Positions 43,684 to 53,401 of a stretch of 64,000 nucleotides of DNA are shown one piece after another (within the stretch, counting starts at the first letter, position 1; each line of letters begins with the position of its first letter). A program made the translations under genes and the position numbers. The DNA lies in NCBI GenBank assembly GCA_947631625.1, contig CANRMA010000005.1:92108-156107 (forward strand), given 5' to 3'. The DNA is from an uncultured Lachnospiraceae bacterium. Its GTDB lineage: Bacteria > Bacillota > Clostridia > Lachnospirales > Lachnospiraceae. The notes beneath the pieces were generated by a model. The model had not been told where the DNA came from and made no database searches. It worked only from the letters and a program-made list of their open reading frames with translations.

Positions 43684-46600
43684 AATGTCTTTAGATCAAT
43701 CTCTTGTTCATATATACCTGTTGGAGATTGATTAATAATAGAAATCTGACTGCATTTGGTAATATTATTATTTAAAACTAAAATCCCCGCGCTCCCCGGC
43801 CCATTAATAAGCTTCAAATTGGCAGAGTTGCTTTGGCATTGAAACATATGAAGAATTTCACTCAAAACAACGCACTTATTTTCATTGCTAATTTTAATAA
43901 ATGTACCTTTATTTTCTGTCAATGTCTTTTCTTGTGCACTCAACCGGACATTGTATACAGTATTACTGATCTTGCTTATGAAAACTTCATATAAATGCAG
44001 TAAATCTTCTTCGGGCAGCATATCCTGCTCTACAATTTTGATTTCTTTATTTTCCTTCTGACGCTGTACAAACTTAATAACCTTTTTGAGTATTCGAGTA
44101 TCCTGATCATCAAGTATGAGCTGCTCAGCACATTTAAATAATAGTTGTTCACCAGTTCTTCCTGACAGCCACATACGAAATCCGTCTACTTTAAATAAAG
44201 TATCAATTTTAATTTCTTTCAATAACATCCTTGGATTTTTAAGTTTCCTATCCTCTATAAAGTATTTCAATGCACTTTCTTCATCTTGAGAAATACGGCT
44301 TTGCAGGTACAAAGGCACATACTCTATAGTTCTTATTTTATTTCCTTTTTTATCTTCTGATTCAATCAGCATAAAGTATGTTCCTGCAGCCTTATTATAT
44401 CCGCCATATTTATCTATATTGCGAAGTCGTTCATCGCTGCTCTTAATAGGCACCTGTCCTTTACCTTTCTTCAATGGCTGCTGATCAAAAAGACCTCCTT
44501 TTAACTGATAGCTTCTCCTTGTTATAAGAATATTGTTCTTTTTTAGCATATTTTTAACTGTTTTAATGGTTCCGTTTTCGCCAGATTTCCAAGCTGTCAC
44601 TCCATTTCGCACAACATCTTTATCAGAAGTAAACATACGTTTCAGATTATAACTTCTTCCCGGATTCTCTTTAACATACCATGCCGCATTGCTCGTAAAT
44701 TTAGTATAATATACGTTACCTACCACAATATTCAAATAAGCGTCTTTTGCATGATGATAGTCATTCATGTCTCTGACCTTGATCAAATCAAAATCTTGTC
44801 TGAATTGAGATACATTTCCTGCTTTAACATACACTATTTCTGTCTCCGGCAATATCTGTTTTAATAAAGATGCCACCGCCTTTGTGCTCTGACGCGTCTC
44901 TACCAATTGTCTGGATATAAAACCGGCAAGCTCATTCTGTTCAAATTCTGTTGCTCTAACTAAACGTTCATATTTTTCTTTGGAGATAAATCCTCCGTCA
45001 TACAAAGACTTCCAAAACGGTTTCATATTCTCCCTTATATCTTTGCGGATCGGATACTCATCTGTCTTGTTGGCATTATATGTTTTCTTAACAAGCACCC
45101 TGTTATTAAGACTGTCATCCATTACCTTAGACTGTGGATATATATGATCAATATCATACTTATTATTATCCCACAAATCTTCCAGATGTATTATATCGCC
45201 AGAATACATACAGCGTCCTTTTTGTGTATAATATAAATAAAGTTTATCACTTCTCAACTGATGCTCCTGAGTACCTTCTAACTTTGCAATCCAATCCCGT
45301 TCTTCGCTTTTGCATGACTTATATAAATCCATAAGTTGTTTTTTACGAGACTGAGTCCTTTTACTTTCCGTTTTTTCACGAGCCATCTCTACAAATACGC
45401 GTTCAGGCGGTGTACCCATAACTTTGCAAATTTCTTTAACTATCTGAATCGTCTGCCATATTTGCCTTTTTACTGCAGGAGATACACATAAAGATTGTAC
45501 TATATCATATGATAATTCCTGTATATCCTCCTTCCCATTTTCCTTATCAATTGCCTCTGTAAAATTATACTTGCTGCTTAATATCTGCATCAGATTATCA
45601 TTTGTTTCCCACATAACCTGTATGATACTCATAGGTTCTGCTATTCCACAAACAGGCGCAGTAATACCTTCAATAAATTTTGAGGATAACCGCCCCCAGC
45701 CTTTATAAGAAAGCGTACACAAAGCTTTCCTTTGTGCTTCAGTTAAATCCGGACATAACTTTTCAATTCTTTTACTCAACAGCTTTTTATCTTCGCCAAA
45801 TAATGTTATATTTAAAATAAGTTCCTCCTGCTGCTGCCTGCTAAGCATACAGCCGGTCAATTTTTCTTTAAAATCATGATATGCTGTCAGGCTGCCTTTA
45901 AAATCGCCGTCAATACCGGTAATATCAGCTGTTTTATCAACAATGCCTTCTCTTATTAAATAATCTTTTAATTTTTTATGTGTAACTTTTCTATGTTTTT
46001 TAAATAAATTATCAAATAATTCCTGCTTTAAACCAACACTTATCGGTTCGCCATTTATTTTCAAATTATTCAGCTCATTTAACACTGTAAATTTACTATA
46101 CAGCATAGAATATTTAGGCAGAACATCTTCATGAATAAGATATGTACATTTGTTAGTCATACGCTTGATAAACCGCTGCGCGCTTATTTCTTCGTCTACC
46201 ATTTCTTCAAAATTCCATGGATATATTTTTCCCTCTTTTTTTCTATAAACCCAGTTCGTTGTGGTGTCGTCTTTTTTAATACCATTTAATGGGCCCACAT
46301 AGTATGGAAGTCTAAAGGTAAATAAACTCTTTATTTTATCTGCCTCTTTATCCAAAAGCGGTATCTTTCCCCGAAGATTCTCAATTATTTTATTAAGTTC
46401 ATCATAATGTACCTGATACGGTATTACTCCATTATCACTTGTAACCTGCTTAGGCAGAAATGTGCCCTTTTCAATCTCATTTTTAATATAATCAATCCGT
46501 TCATCATCGGAAATAACAGCTAAGACTTTTTTCTTCAAAACGTCGTAAAACTCTTCTTTACTGCAAAGTTGACCTGCTATTTGACACTTTTTCCCATTAC

Positions 46601-47699
46601 GTTTAGTCATTCCAACATAAGCGCTGTAATTGTCAAGTTTATCCTCTGTTTTAATAAAAATATCATTATAAATATCCTTACTCAACTTCTCTTTTACTAA
46701 AGCCTTCAAACATTTCAAATCCTTTTTATGTTTCTCATATACTTCAACTTTAGCTTTAGAAATACTAGTATGATCTCCTAAAATATCTACCAATATCGCC
46801 CAATCATATACGGCTTTTGCCTGTGAAATTATATAGAACTGTTCACCCAGATCTGCTTCTAATATTGATACATATTCATCATAATTATTATCTGAAAATG
46901 ATATCTTAGGTTTTTCACAATTATCAAGCTCACTATTTCCAAAAATATCTTTTAAGCTGACTTTTCCACCACTAATAAGTGTAAAAATCGCCTTTTCACA
47001 AACAGTGTGCGCCCCTGATATACCTATCATTTTCGTCTTTTTTGTGGATTTAGTAAGCTTATTATCCTTCAAGATTTTTTCAATCTCATTATACTGTTCT
47101 TCTGTAAGGTCAATATTAAAATCCAACTCTTCATCTTTTATGCTTTTTATAAATTGACTAAAAGTTCCTTTAAATTCCTTTATGCTGTTAATATCTCCCG
47201 AAAATAAAAAATGCCCTCTATGCTTCATAATATGATGAATAGCCAAATATACTAATCTTATATCAGGTGTTGTTTCCATTGTCATCAATTTATCTCTTAA
47301 ATGATAGATAGTTGGAAATTCTTTATAATAATCCTTATCCGTATATTGGGCATCCACAAACAAGGCATATGGCAAATCCGGAGTTTTATTATCTTTATCT
47401 TTCTTATCTTCAGGCAAATACCTGCTTTCCTTCATCCTTAAATAAAACCCATCATCTACCTTGTTTATTTCTTCTGCAAAAATCTCCTGTAATAATTCGA
47501 TCCTCCAATTTCTTCTATCCAATCTACGACGTGATGTGCGATACATTCTACGTTCTTCGGCAGTATTAGCACTTTCAAACAATCTTACACCCCATAAAGC
47601 ATTACCATGTTTGCGTAATATCTCATATTGTTTATCAGTAACAGCCCAACCGGTAGAACCAGTTCCCATATCAAGCCCCAAATAATAATCTTTTTTCAT
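43680..47699 (-). CDS. cas9: CRISPR effector Cas9 (type II-A)
   Basis: The 1339-residue RNA-guided nuclease. RuvC-I is LGLDMGTGSTGWAV with Asp10; the arginine-rich bridge helix is TSRRRLDRRNWRIELLQEIF; RuvC-II is VFVEMAREKT with Glu771; the HNH domain has YDIDHIYPQSK with His852 and LNNRVLVKK; RuvC-III is HHAKDAYLNIVVG with Asp986. All catalytic residues are intact. It closely resembles the Cas9 of Coprococcus catus as I recall it. I start at ATG 47699, with GAGAGGG 8 bases upstream; the ATG at 47726 adds nine residues and has no site. First gene of the cas operon, directly after the tracrRNA. Confidence 0.98.
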   Translation of the reverse strand: MKKDYYLGLDMGTGSTGWAVTDKQYEILRKHGNALWGVRLFESANTAEERRMYRTSRRRLDRRNWRIELLQEIFAEEINKVDDGFYLRMKESRYLPEDKKDKDNKTPDLPYALFVDAQYTDKDYYKEFPTIYHLRDKLMTMETTPDIRLVYLAIHHIMKHRGHFLFSGDINSIKEFKGTFSQFIKSIKDEELDFNIDLTEEQYNEIEKILKDNKLTKSTKKTKMIGISGAHTVCEKAIFTLISGGKVSLKDIFGNSELDNCEKPKISFSDNNYDEYVSILEADLGEQFYIISQAKAVYDWAILVDILGDHTSISKAKVEVYEKHKKDLKCLKALVKEKLSKDIYNDIFIKTEDKLDNYSAYVGMTKRNGKKCQIAGQLCSKEEFYDVLKKKVLAVISDDERIDYIKNEIEKGTFLPKQVTSDNGVIPYQVHYDELNKIIENLRGKIPLLDKEADKIKSLFTFRLPYYVGPLNGIKKDDTTTNWVYRKKEGKIYPWNFEEMVDEEISAQRFIKRMTNKCTYLIHEDVLPKYSMLYSKFTVLNELNNLKINGEPISVGLKQELFDNLFKKHRKVTHKKLKDYLIREGIVDKTADITGIDGDFKGSLTAYHDFKEKLTGCMLSRQQQEELILNITLFGEDKKLLSKRIEKLCPDLTEAQRKALCTLSYKGWGRLSSKFIEGITAPVCGIAEPMSIIQVMWETNDNLMQILSSKYNFTEAIDKENGKEDIQELSYDIVQSLCVSPAVKRQIWQTIQIVKEICKVMGTPPERVFVEMAREKTESKRTQSRKKQLMDLYKSCKSEERDWIAKLEGTQEHQLRSDKLYLYYTQKGRCMYSGDIIHLEDLWDNNKYDIDHIYPQSKVMDDSLNNRVLVKKTYNANKTDEYPIRKDIRENMKPFWKSLYDGGFISKEKYERLVRATEFEQNELAGFISRQLVETRQSTKAVASLLKQILPETEIVYVKAGNVSQFRQDFDLIKVRDMNDYHHAKDAYLNIVVGNVYYTKFTSNAAWYVKENPGRSYNLKRMFTSDKDVVRNGVTAWKSGENGTIKTVKNMLKKNNILITRRSYQLKGGLFDQQPLKKGKGQVPIKSSDERLRNIDKYGGYNKAAGTYFMLIESEDKKGNKIRTIEYVPLYLQSRISQDEESALKYFIEDRKLKNPRMLLKEIKIDTLFKVDGFRMWLSGRTGEQLLFKCAEQLILDDQDTRILKKVIKFVQRQKENKEIKIVEQDMLPEEDLLHLYEVFISKISNTVYNVRLSAQEKTLTENKGTFIKISNENKCVVLSEILHMFQCQSNSANLKLINGPGSAGILVLNNNITKCSQISIINQSPTGIYEQEIDLKTL

Positions 47700-47762
47700 T
47701 GTAGAAACCCTCTCAAAATTTATCATAACAATGATCAGTAATGGTAAATTTATAACATACTT

Positions 47763-47791
47763 ATTTTACCATTTATAATATTTTAAGGCAA
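47763..47791 (-). promoter_or_regulatory. Probable cas operon promoter with inverted repeat
   Basis: On the minus strand TTGCCT (47786-47791), a 17-base spacer and TAAAAT (47763-47768). A 9-base exact inverted repeat, AATGGTAAA (47740-47748) and TTTACCATT (47765-47773), straddles the -10 box and the predicted start near 47756, so it could be an operator. Confidence 0.5.
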
Positions 47792-47793
47792 AT

Positions 47794-47907
47794 AAAAAAA
47801 CCTGACTATGCAGGTTTTTTACTTCACACACTGTGAGCCACTTTCATGGCGGTTTGAATAAATTTTTATTTGAACTTATGATGTAAATTTAGTATGGCAC
47901 TAAACTA
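47794..47907 (-). ncRNA. tracrRNA for the type II-A system
   Basis: The minus strand carries an anti-repeat (47871-47897) pairing with the CRISPR repeat: six pairs for the repeat start GTTTGA (one G-U), a bulge GA against AAGU, ten perfect pairs (TTTACATCAT), an internal loop, and six pairs (CCATAC). The 6-pair lower stem and GA/AAGU bulge equal those of the S. pyogenes system. Then come hairpin GCCAU-GAAA-GUGGC, hairpin UCACA-GUG-UGUGA and a terminator stem CCUG/CAGG with poly-U (47794-47820). Expected length is about 113 bases. Confidence 0.93.
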
Positions 47908-47913
47908 TTTAAT

Positions 47914-47942
47914 ATTATATTACAATACATCCAAATGTACAA
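47914..47942 (-). promoter_or_regulatory. tracrRNA promoter
   Basis: TTGTAC (47937-47942), a 17-base spacer and a perfect TATAAT (47914-47919) on the minus strand, placing the start near 47907, just before the anti-repeat. Confidence 0.7.
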
Positions 47943-48330
47943 TACCATTTTAATATTTTTACTCTTTCAGCGCTGCGTTATGTTAATTATCCTCTGAATG
48001 GCAAAAATTTTGCACAATACAACATATGGTATGTAATCTGAATATTACTTTATTATTTTTCTATATATTGTATAGATATTTAGTATTAACGTTATTTAGT
48101 ATATTTTTTTCTACATATACGGTAGTCAAAAACATTTGTATTTCCCTATCATATGATTTATTATTTATTTATGGATATATTTGAGATTTATTTTTATATG
48201 CATTTTATATGCATTTGCAGAGTGGCTCACTGCTGCTATTTGACTGCTTAATACTATTAAGAACATAAATATTTTAATCACTTCTATCAATCTATGGATG
48301 ATCATCCATGAAAAAGAAAGGCGCACATCT
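47943..48330. other. AT-rich spacer between tracrRNA and the PD-(D/E)XK-like gene
   Basis: No gene is supported. The minus-strand reading frame 48165-48521 is a hydrophobic shadow of the low-complexity lysine-rich start of the plus-strand gene. A palindrome-like ATGGATGATCATCCAT lies at 48293-48308, just before the plus-strand gene. Confidence 0.45.
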
Positions 48331-49398
48331 ATGAAAAGATTGAACATCGCATCATCGGGTTCTCCGAATAATGCCGGAACATCTGGCGTAAGCGCTATGG
48401 CTTCAAAAAATATCAAAGCCATAAAAAACACCAAAGCTAAAATAAATGATAAGTCGAAAATAAATACTAAAGCCAATATAAATACCGAATCCAAAACTAA
48501 AACGGGAAAGCACAAAACCAACTGGCATGAAGCGGCAGTCTGCGCTCTTAAGATAGAACTGCGTGACTATGCCGGGCTGTTGGATTTTCAGACTGAGTAT
48601 GTACTCGAAAAAGACCATTACCGCATCGATCTCATTATAATAAAAAAAGTGATTGAAGCGCCTATTTTTAAAAATATTGCCAAAAACTTTAAAAAGTTCA
48701 ACATATTTGAGATCAAAGGCATAGGTTCTTCCGCGTGCATTAAATCATATTATAAATCCATCACTTACGCTTTTGATTATATTACACAGTCATATGACGG
48801 CAGTGACCCGCGCTCTCCGCTTGATGTTACGATAACAATTTTAAGCTGCCACTATCCTAATAAACTGATCAACCATCTGACTAAGGAACGGGGAATCCCG
48901 GTAGGGAAGATTTCCGACGGAATCTATGTTGTCGAAAATCCCTCTGTTTATATACAGCTTATAATAACAAGCAAACTCCCGTCTAAAGAAAATCTTTATC
49001 TGTGCTGTATGACCAATAATCTTAATGATCCTGAATTGATCAATCGTCTGGCAGACGATTACGGGCAGCATTTGCAGGATGAAGATTATGTAAAATACTT
49101 AAATCAACTGGCTAATGCCAACAATAATTCCGATAAGGAGGAAAATACTATGGTTTGTGAAGGTCTTTTAAATTTATTTGGTACAAGTTCAGAAGAAATC
49201 ATCGCCAACACTAAACAGCAGGAAGCTGATTATTATCTGCCGCAAATCAATGAATTGAAGGCAGATAACAAAAAACTGGCTTCGTCCAACGACTTCCTGA
49301 CCAATCAAGTCAATCAGCTTAAGCAGCTTCTCATTCAAAATAATATTGCATTTGAAATAACCAATGCGTCAGAAACGGGAACTGCCGAAACAGAATAA
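48331..49398 (+). CDS. PD-(D/E)XK nuclease-like protein with low-complexity N-terminus and coiled-coil C-terminus
   Basis: A 355-residue protein of unproven function. Residues about 12-60 are a Lys/Asn/Thr/Ile-rich low-complexity stretch. The core starts NWHEAAVCALKIELRDY and has HYRIDLIII and FEIKGIGSSA, that is an Asp strand followed by a Glu-x-Lys strand, the pattern of PD-(D/E)XK (Rpn-like) nuclease folds. A coiled coil (about 305-340) ends the protein. GAAAGG lies about 9 bases before the ATG at 48331; an ATG at 48298 is less likely. It stands alone beside the CRISPR locus and is convergent with the polysaccharide cluster. Confidence 0.75.
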   Translation: MKRLNIASSGSPNNAGTSGVSAMASKNIKAIKNTKAKINDKSKINTKANINTESKTKTGKHKTNWHEAAVCALKIELRDYAGLLDFQTEYVLEKDHYRIDLIIIKKVIEAPIFKNIAKNFKKFNIFEIKGIGSSACIKSYYKSITYAFDYITQSYDGSDPRSPLDVTITILSCHYPNKLINHLTKERGIPVGKISDGIYVVENPSVYIQLIITSKLPSKENLYLCCMTNNLNDPELINRLADDYGQHLQDEDYVKYLNQLANANNNSDKEENTMVCEGLLNLFGTSSEEIIANTKQQEADYYLPQINELKADNKKLASSNDFLTNQVNQLKQLLIQNNIAFEITNASETGTAETE

Positions 49399-49464
49399 TA
49401 TCAACTTTTAACAATGCAATATATTGGATAATGAAATTTCTAATGCTGCCATACATCTTATCCA

Positions 49465-50463
49465 TTAACTTTTCTTCCTTGCAGGATAGAATAATAGTAT
49501 AAATTTATTAAAAAACCTTACCTTATCTATCATAACCATAACCGCAACAGATAAAATAACGGCAGCCACGCTTTCAACAATTACATATATATATAATTGA
49601 CTGCACCCTGCCCTGTTCAAAATAATTCTAAACGGAATAGTAAAATATGCATGTAATACATATGGGATCATACTGTTTTTTCCAAGCAATGATAAAGTTC
49701 TATTCGAAAGATCATATCTTGAAAATAAACTTACCAGGGCAATACTAACGGAGATCCCTATACAAAATTTACCATAGTAACTATGATCATTTATATATAA
49801 GGCCGTGCCGGCGATAAACATAACAAAACATAAGGCAGCTTCCCAACCCGTAAATTTATGTTTATTTCTTAAACATCTGCCCACAAAAAAGAAAACACCA
49901 AATCCGCATATATTACTAATCAAATAAATATCAGCAAACCCGCCCAATATGTATAATAACAGCCAAAAAATACCCTGATACTTTAATTCTAAATTTGCCA
50001 ACTGCATTAACATGTCCATTATTCTTATAAATAATAATGCTAATAAATACCATCCCGGAACCCATGCGCTGCAATTCCAGAATAAGTTTAAACCGTCTGT
50101 AAGGGTTACGCTTTCATTACCTGCATATATGAAATATTTGACAGCCCAGAATAAATATCCCCAGATCAGGTACGGAACATATAAGGAAAGAAGTGTCTTC
50201 TTAATAAAATCAGATATATATGATAAGTATACATTAGAAGAAGCATTTTCTTTATCAACTGTATAATTTTTTACAACATAACCGCTTATCATAAACATTA
50301 ATGGCATGTGGAATGAATAGACTATTTGACGTAGATAATGTCCATTGCCCCCCCCGAATTGCTCCAGTCCGCCTATTACATGACCTAAAATTACCAAAAT
50401 TATGGCTATACCTCTCAAAGCATCCAGCCAATCATACCTTTTTTTGTAGTTTTGAATATCCAT
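49465..50463 (-). CDS. Membrane acyltransferase (acyltransferase 3 family)
   Basis: A 332-residue polytopic protein with the signature YDWLDALRGIAIILVILGHVI at its start (shown in part: DALRGIAIILVILGH) and FHMPLMFMISGYV, the acyltransferase-3 motifs. About ten hydrophobic segments follow. Such enzymes O-acetylate or succinylate polysaccharides. It is the last gene of the polysaccharide cluster. Confidence 0.9.
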   Translation of the reverse strand: MDIQNYKKRYDWLDALRGIAIILVILGHVIGGLEQFGGGNGHYLRQIVYSFHMPLMFMISGYVVKNYTVDKENASSNVYLSYISDFIKKTLLSLYVPYLIWGYLFWAVKYFIYAGNESVTLTDGLNLFWNCSAWVPGWYLLALLFIRIMDMLMQLANLELKYQGIFWLLLYILGGFADIYLISNICGFGVFFFVGRCLRNKHKFTGWEAALCFVMFIAGTALYINDHSYYGKFCIGISVSIALVSLFSRYDLSNRTLSLLGKNSMIPYVLHAYFTIPFRIILNRAGCSQLYIYVIVESVAAVILSVAVMVMIDKVRFFNKFILLFYPARKKS

Positions 50464-50500
50464 AAAAACTTACTCCTCAAAGTATCTATTATTTATTTGT

Positions 50501-51559
50501 TTATCCTTTCAACCTTGACCAAGTAACCAAAATAAAATTTAATATTCTCTTTTTTATATTTATAGGTAATTTACAATTTATAATATATTTAAAAAACTCT
50601 ATTTTGGCTGAAAAGCCGACATATCCCTTAAAATTACATTTGTTTATTGCTGACATTATATAATTGTCATTTAAAACTTTATTAATTACTACTACTCTTT
50701 CTTTAACCAATTCATCTACAAGCAGATAATGAAATATATTCATGATAGTTAATAAAACTCTAATATTAATTGCATTATCTAATGCTTCATTTATACCTTT
50801 TTTATTTATAAATAAATGAGCAAATTTTATCTCCTGACATACAGTGTTTATACTCACGCTTTGGTGTGTTGCTGAATATGAGTTAGAAATAACATCATAC
50901 CAAATATTCTCCACAACACCAATTCTATTACAGCCACTTATTAAATCAAAGGAAAATAAGTTATCTTCGTGTAACCATAAATCAGATTGAAAACGATATT
51001 TTTTAATTATATCAGCTTTACAAATTTTAGAAATTACTCTTCCAGTCCATATTATTCCCAGTTCACTATTCGTTTTTTTACAATGTGTAGATACCATATA
51101 ATCAAGCAATAGCTCAATAGGCTTATCACTTGTTCCAAATATATATGGTATATTGTTATTAAGTGAACACCTATACTCTTTATGAATGCCGTTTTCTATT
51201 AGACAAACAGACCCTATAATCATATCAAGATCATAGTTTTGTATGAATGCAACTGCCTGTTCAAAAAAATATGGTCTTAGTTTATCATCAGCATCACAAA
51301 AACTTATATATGTACCTGTACACATTGCAATTCCATAATTTCTTGCTAATGACACACCTTCATTTATATTATGATAAACCTTAAAACGTTTATCTTTTAT
51401 AGTCCATGAATCTAAATAAAGTGCAATATTTTTGCTACTTCCATCATCAACAATAATTGCTTCCCAATTATCATATGTTTGGCTAAATATACTATTTAAA
51501 CATCTTTCAATATCCTGAATTGGTGTATTATATACAGGAATTACTATACTTATTTTCAT
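50501..51559 (-). CDS. Family 2 glycosyltransferase
   Basis: The 352-residue protein begins MKISIVIPVYNTPIQDIERC and shows IIVDDGSS and the FCDADDKL region equivalent to the DXD motif of GT-A enzymes. The start ATG at 51559 has AAGGA 8 bases upstream; a TTG lies one codon before. It transfers a sugar in the extracellular polysaccharide repeat; the sugar is not predictable. Confidence 0.9.
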   Translation of the reverse strand: MKISIVIPVYNTPIQDIERCLNSIFSQTYDNWEAIIVDDGSSKNIALYLDSWTIKDKRFKVYHNINEGVSLARNYGIAMCTGTYISFCDADDKLRPYFFEQAVAFIQNYDLDMIIGSVCLIENGIHKEYRCSLNNNIPYIFGTSDKPIELLLDYMVSTHCKKTNSELGIIWTGRVISKICKADIIKKYRFQSDLWLHEDNLFSFDLISGCNRIGVVENIWYDVISNSYSATHQSVSINTVCQEIKFAHLFINKKGINEALDNAINIRVLLTIMNIFHYLLVDELVKERVVVINKVLNDNYIMSAINKCNFKGYVGFSAKIEFFKYIINCKLPINIKKRILNFILVTWSRLKG

Positions 51560-51607
51560 CAACTTATTCCTTAATATTTGAATAATAATAAAACTAAAAT
51601 TCCTTGT

Positions 51608-52639
51608 TTATTTTAAATTTTCCATAACACATCTTCTTTTATACAGCAAATTTCTCTGAATTTCCACAGAATTCACAATTCCCATATCTATTGAAAATTG
51701 CGGCGACCAACCCAACAGTTTCAATTTATAATTATCAAGTATTTGCTGCTTAATAGGTGATGCCTCAGCCCTCTCAGTCTCATTCGCCTGCTCATATATA
51801 ACCTGCTTTTGTACCAAACTAGCACACTTTTCCGCAAACTGCCTTACTGAACAAGTCTCATCAGATGAAACTTCATATACCTGCCCGGCTTCTCCACTAG
51901 CCAATATAGTAAGTAGTCCAGACACACAATCAGCCACATATACAAATGAACGCATCTGCTGCCCGGCACTTTTCATAATAATATCCTTATCCTGCACAAC
52001 ACTTTCTATAAACTGTGCTGTTGCCCTATTATCATAACTAGTAATATTAGCTCCGAACGTATGACAGGGTCTTGCAATTACAACATCCGTTTTATACTCC
52101 TGCAAATATGCGAGACACAAAGTTTCCCCAGCTTTTTTACTTACCGGATAACAAGCCCTTGTAGATAAATGATTCACCTCTTCTTGTACCTCTCCGGTAG
52201 AAACATATAATACCCGACAACCGTAATTTTTACGCGCAATCTCCATTACTCTATGGGTTCCCAACATATTTGCAAGCATAGTTTCCACCGGTTTTTCTCT
52301 GAATGCGCGTGGATATGCATAACTAGCAGCATGAATTATAACATCCGCTTCAATATTGATATCTAACTTTGTTACATCTCCCTGCATAAACTTAAGCCTG
52401 TCCGTCTCATTTCCAAACCTACTATTTAAACGTTCAATGCTTCTTCCTAAAGCCGTCATATGGATATCCATATTCTTAGCATTACACGCATAGATGAAGC
52501 AGTCAGTTATGAAAGAACCGATCAAACCAGCAGCTCCTAAGATAAGTATTCTCTTTCCATTAAAATATTCAAAATACTTAGTATGCTCAATCGCATTAAT
52601 TATATCTTTACAATACAATTCATTTTCCAAATATCGCAT
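51608..52639 (-). CDS. NAD-dependent epimerase/dehydratase
   Basis: A 343-residue extended SDR: ILILGAAGLIGSFI (NAD loop), VIIHAASYAYPRAF, the Ser of LYVSTGEV and the catalytic YPVSKK. It probably modifies a nucleotide-activated sugar for the polymer. It lies 27 bases after the cytidylyltransferase gene, which hints that it acts on a CDP-linked substrate; that is inference. Confidence 0.85.
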   Translation of the reverse strand: MRYLENELYCKDIINAIEHTKYFEYFNGKRILILGAAGLIGSFITDCFIYACNAKNMDIHMTALGRSIERLNSRFGNETDRLKFMQGDVTKLDINIEADVIIHAASYAYPRAFREKPVETMLANMLGTHRVMEIARKNYGCRVLYVSTGEVQEEVNHLSTRACYPVSKKAGETLCLAYLQEYKTDVVIARPCHTFGANITSYDNRATAQFIESVVQDKDIIMKSAGQQMRSFVYVADCVSGLLTILASGEAGQVYEVSSDETCSVRQFAEKCASLVQKQVIYEQANETERAEASPIKQQILDNYKLKLLGWSPQFSIDMGIVNSVEIQRNLLYKRRCVMENLK

Positions 52640-52666
52640 GTGCTATCAAGCCTCTCTTATGGAATT

Positions 52667-53380
52667 TTAATCCTTTAACCACTCAGTTCTCTTTGCTAAT
52701 AGCAAAGCCTTAAAAATATCTATATCTTCAACCGTCGTCAACTTAAGATTTTTTTCTGAGCCTTTGGAAAAATATATTTTTTCACCCATCTCAATCATTA
52801 AAGTGCAGGATGCCACTGAATTAGTAATCCCTTTCTCTAGCGCTCTCCTATGAATCTTAAGCAATTTACCAATCTTAAATCCCTGTGGTGTCTGTGTCCG
52901 CTTAAGATTATCCCTGTTAAAAATATTTTCTGAGCTTTCTTGATCCTTAGTCACAAGCATTGCCTCAGCACAGGGAATAGCCGCAATTGCACAACCTTTT
53001 TCAATTGTCTTATTTATACAATCAGAAATGATTTCTTTCGAAACCATTGGCCTTATTGCGTCATGTATCAAAACGATATCTTCTTCACTATGATTTTTTC
53101 CCAACTCTGTAAGTCCCCTGTAAATAGACTCTTGTCCACATGTTCCTCCCGCAATAACTGTTTTAACCTTAGATATATTAAACTGTTTTACATATGCCCA
53201 CAATATCTGCTCCCATCCTCCAAGGCATACAACAATTATCTCATCAACTTTCGGATGTTTCTGAAAAGCCTCTAATGTATAGATAATAACCGGTTTTTCG
53301 TTAACGGTAATAAACTGTTTAGGTATATCCTGATGCATCCTGTTGCCGATACCTCCGGCTATAATCATTGCAATATTCAT
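52667..53380 (-). CDS. Cytidylyltransferase of the TarI/IspD family
   Basis: A 237-residue enzyme with MIIAGGIGNRMHQDIPKQFI, the CTP-binding loop, HDAIRPMV and KRTQTPQGF. IspD (isoprenoid) and TarI (CDP-ribitol) share this fold. The position inside the polysaccharide cluster next to a CDP-glycerol-type phosphotransferase favours a TarI-like function that activates a polyol phosphate. Confidence 0.85.
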   Translation of the reverse strand: MNIAMIIAGGIGNRMHQDIPKQFITVNEKPVIIYTLEAFQKHPKVDEIIVVCLGGWEQILWAYVKQFNISKVKTVIAGGTCGQESIYRGLTELGKNHSEEDIVLIHDAIRPMVSKEIISDCINKTIEKGCAIAAIPCAEAMLVTKDQESSENIFNRDNLKRTQTPQGFKIGKLLKIHRRALEKGITNSVASCTLMIEMGEKIYFSKGSEKNLKLTTVEDIDIFKALLLAKRTEWLKD

Positions 53381-53401
53381 ATAAATTCCCGCCTTTTATA
53401 A

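Noticed and set aside
48165..48521. 118-residue hydrophobic minus-strand frame
   Set aside because: It is the complement of the low-complexity lysine-rich start of the plus-strand PD-(D/E)XK-like gene, which creates false hydrophobic repeats.
52667..53380. Calling this gene ispD of the isoprenoid pathway
   Set aside because: The fold is shared, but no isoprenoid gene is near and the context is a polysaccharide cluster with a CDP-glycerol-type transferase, so a TarI-like role is preferred, with the alternative left open.
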